The notes beneath the pieces are model-generated. The model was not told where the DNA came from. It did no database searches and saw only the letters and a list, made by a program, of their open reading frames with translations. A program made the position numbers and the translations under genes. DNA of 63,679 nt from Tissierella sp. P1. GTDB lineage: Bacteria; Bacillota; Clostridia; Tissierellales; Tissierellaceae. The stretch lies in assembly GCF_002266425.1 (NCBI RefSeq), contig NZ_NPMN01000025.1, positions 1-63,679 on the forward strand, written 5' to 3'. Shown here piece after piece: positions 62,973-63,679 of the stretch. Every line of letters begins with the position of its first letter. Within the stretch, counting starts at the first letter, position 1.

Positions 62973-63679
62973 TACATATTAGGAACACAAATTGCTTTAC
63001 CCACTACGAAATCTGACGGAGTTAAGTTTGCATTCATCATCATTAGGGCCGAAACGGATATATTAAATTTTTGAGCTAATGCTACTACTGCTGCTCCGCT
63101 TGATGGAATATCCCCTTGAGTTATAGTATATTTTTTAGCACCCGTGGGACAGGGGCATCCCATATCAACATGAGGCATTATACAAATTTCTTGACCTGGA
63201 GTAAGTCTATCCAAGTTCACATTTGGATTAGCTGCCATTAAATCCATTACTGATACATTAAATCTTAATAAAATAGTTCCCAAGTTATCATTTTCTCTAA
63301 CTACATATACTGTTCCACCTGAACAATGGCAAGGAGTTGGTGGTTCTACCTTGGGAATACAAATCAATTGACCTACCTGAAGATTATTTGGATCAACACC
63401 TGGATTAGCTGCCATTAAAGTTGCCAAAGGTATATTAAACATCGCTGCAATACTAAATAAGGTGTCTCCTGATCTCACTGCATAATATACTCCATTACAT
63501 GGTGGTGTCGGTGTACCCCTTGGTATACAAATCACTTGACCTACTTGTAGATTATTTGGATTAAGCCCTGGATTTACTGCTAGTATTGCTTCTACTGTTG
63601 TATTAAATGTCATTGCTAGCATATGAAGCGTATCTCCAGCTTTTATTGTATAGGAGAATGTTCCCACTGGACATGTTGG
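62972..63679 (-). CDS. LysM repeat protein (5' partial)
   Basis: The frame is open to the window edge; codons before the apparent GTG at 63667 read PTCPVGTFSYTIKAGDTLHM, a normal continuation, so the true start is outside. It has at least three complete LysM modules (YTIKAGDTLHMLAMTFNTTV; YYAVRSGDTLFSIAAMFNIP; YVVRENDNLGTILLRFNVSV) and a fourth diverged one (YTITQGDIPSSGAAVVALAQ), separated by short Pro/Cys linkers. LysM modules bind peptidoglycan or chitin-like glycans. No hydrolase domain follows the repeats. It is probably a surface or spore-coat protein. Confidence 0.92.
   Translation of the reverse strand, partial: PTCPVGTFSYTIKAGDTLHMLAMTFNTTVEAILAVNPGLNPNNLQVGQVICIPRGTPTPPCNGVYYAVRSGDTLFSIAAMFNIPLATLMAANPGVDPNNLQVGQLICIPKVEPPTPCHCSGGTVYVVRENDNLGTILLRFNVSVMDLMAANPNVNLDRLTPGQEICIMPHVDMGCPCPTGAKKYTITQGDIPSSGAAVVALAQKFNISVSALMMMNANLTPSDFVVGKAICVPNM

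Noticed and set aside
1..63679. CRISPR arrays, tRNA, rRNA, phage genes or toxin-antitoxin pairs
   Set aside because: None could be recognised by eye; only the small decayed transposase fragment indicates mobility.

Overview
The window is low-GC (roughly 30% G+C) chromosomal DNA of an anaerobic Firmicute. The gene content resembles Clostridia or Tissierellia: LysM surface protein, Na+/alanine-type symporter, DUF438/hemerythrin proteins, FeoAAB with a Cys-rich partner and DUF3793, M20/DUF3100 peptide or amino-acid catabolism, and many AraC, GntR and two-component regulators. The assignment below phylum level is a guess. I see no rRNA, tRNA or CRISPR. The first gene (AraC-kinase fusion) and the last (LysM protein) run off the window.

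Layout. 1-13.6 kb: an AraC/aminoglycoside-kinase-like fusion, an ECF S component, aldehyde dehydrogenase, CorA, MATE pump, an AraC/GH39-like regulator, hemerythrin, PII-like/DUF1538, then an AGCS symporter and a GlnL/YcbB-type response regulator with a matching triple direct-repeat operator. 13.7-18.2 kb: a cysteine-desulfurase-like gene and DsrE protein, then a compact cassette not matching its surroundings: a 38-residue peptide ending WCCAC, an attenuator-like terminator, a radical SAM/SPASM maturase and an IS1182-like transposase remnant. This is a candidate RiPP system. 18.2-27.7 kb: D-serine ammonia-lyase, a YbhN/MprF-like flippase, and a same-strand block of cupin-PocR histidine kinase, AraC-type response regulator, SHMT-like enzyme, M20 amidohydrolase and two membrane proteins. 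28.0-32.7 kb: an XRE/TPR (RRNPP-like) regulator overlapping a gene for a small secreted peptide, a candidate peptide quorum-sensing pair, and a YtrA-like GntR/ABC operon with a clear promoter and tandem operator. 32.8-45 kb: glycolipid glycosyltransferase and second flippase, BioY with a BirA box plus BirA itself, BrnQ, the asd-dapA-dapB lysine/DAP genes, DUF2207, type II IPP isomerase and an LCP cell-wall ligase. 45-58 kb: YjiH, TDT transporter, C_GCAxxG protein, DUF438 sensor, lipoprotein, CPBP protease, broken MATE, AraC, YibE/F, and a TetR-ABC exporter operon with a long palindromic operator. 58-63.7 kb: a Fur-boxed iron operon (feoA-feoA-feoB, 48-residue Cys-rich peptide, flavodoxin, DUF3793), a Fur-boxed DUF2325 gene and the LysM protein.

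Caution: thirteen frame breaks in otherwise intact genes, including the housekeeping gene asd, are nearly all compatible with loss of one base, often in a short homopolymer. They look more like sequencing/assembly indels than gene decay. I mark those genes as pseudogenes only in the formal sense and give the full reconstructed extent.
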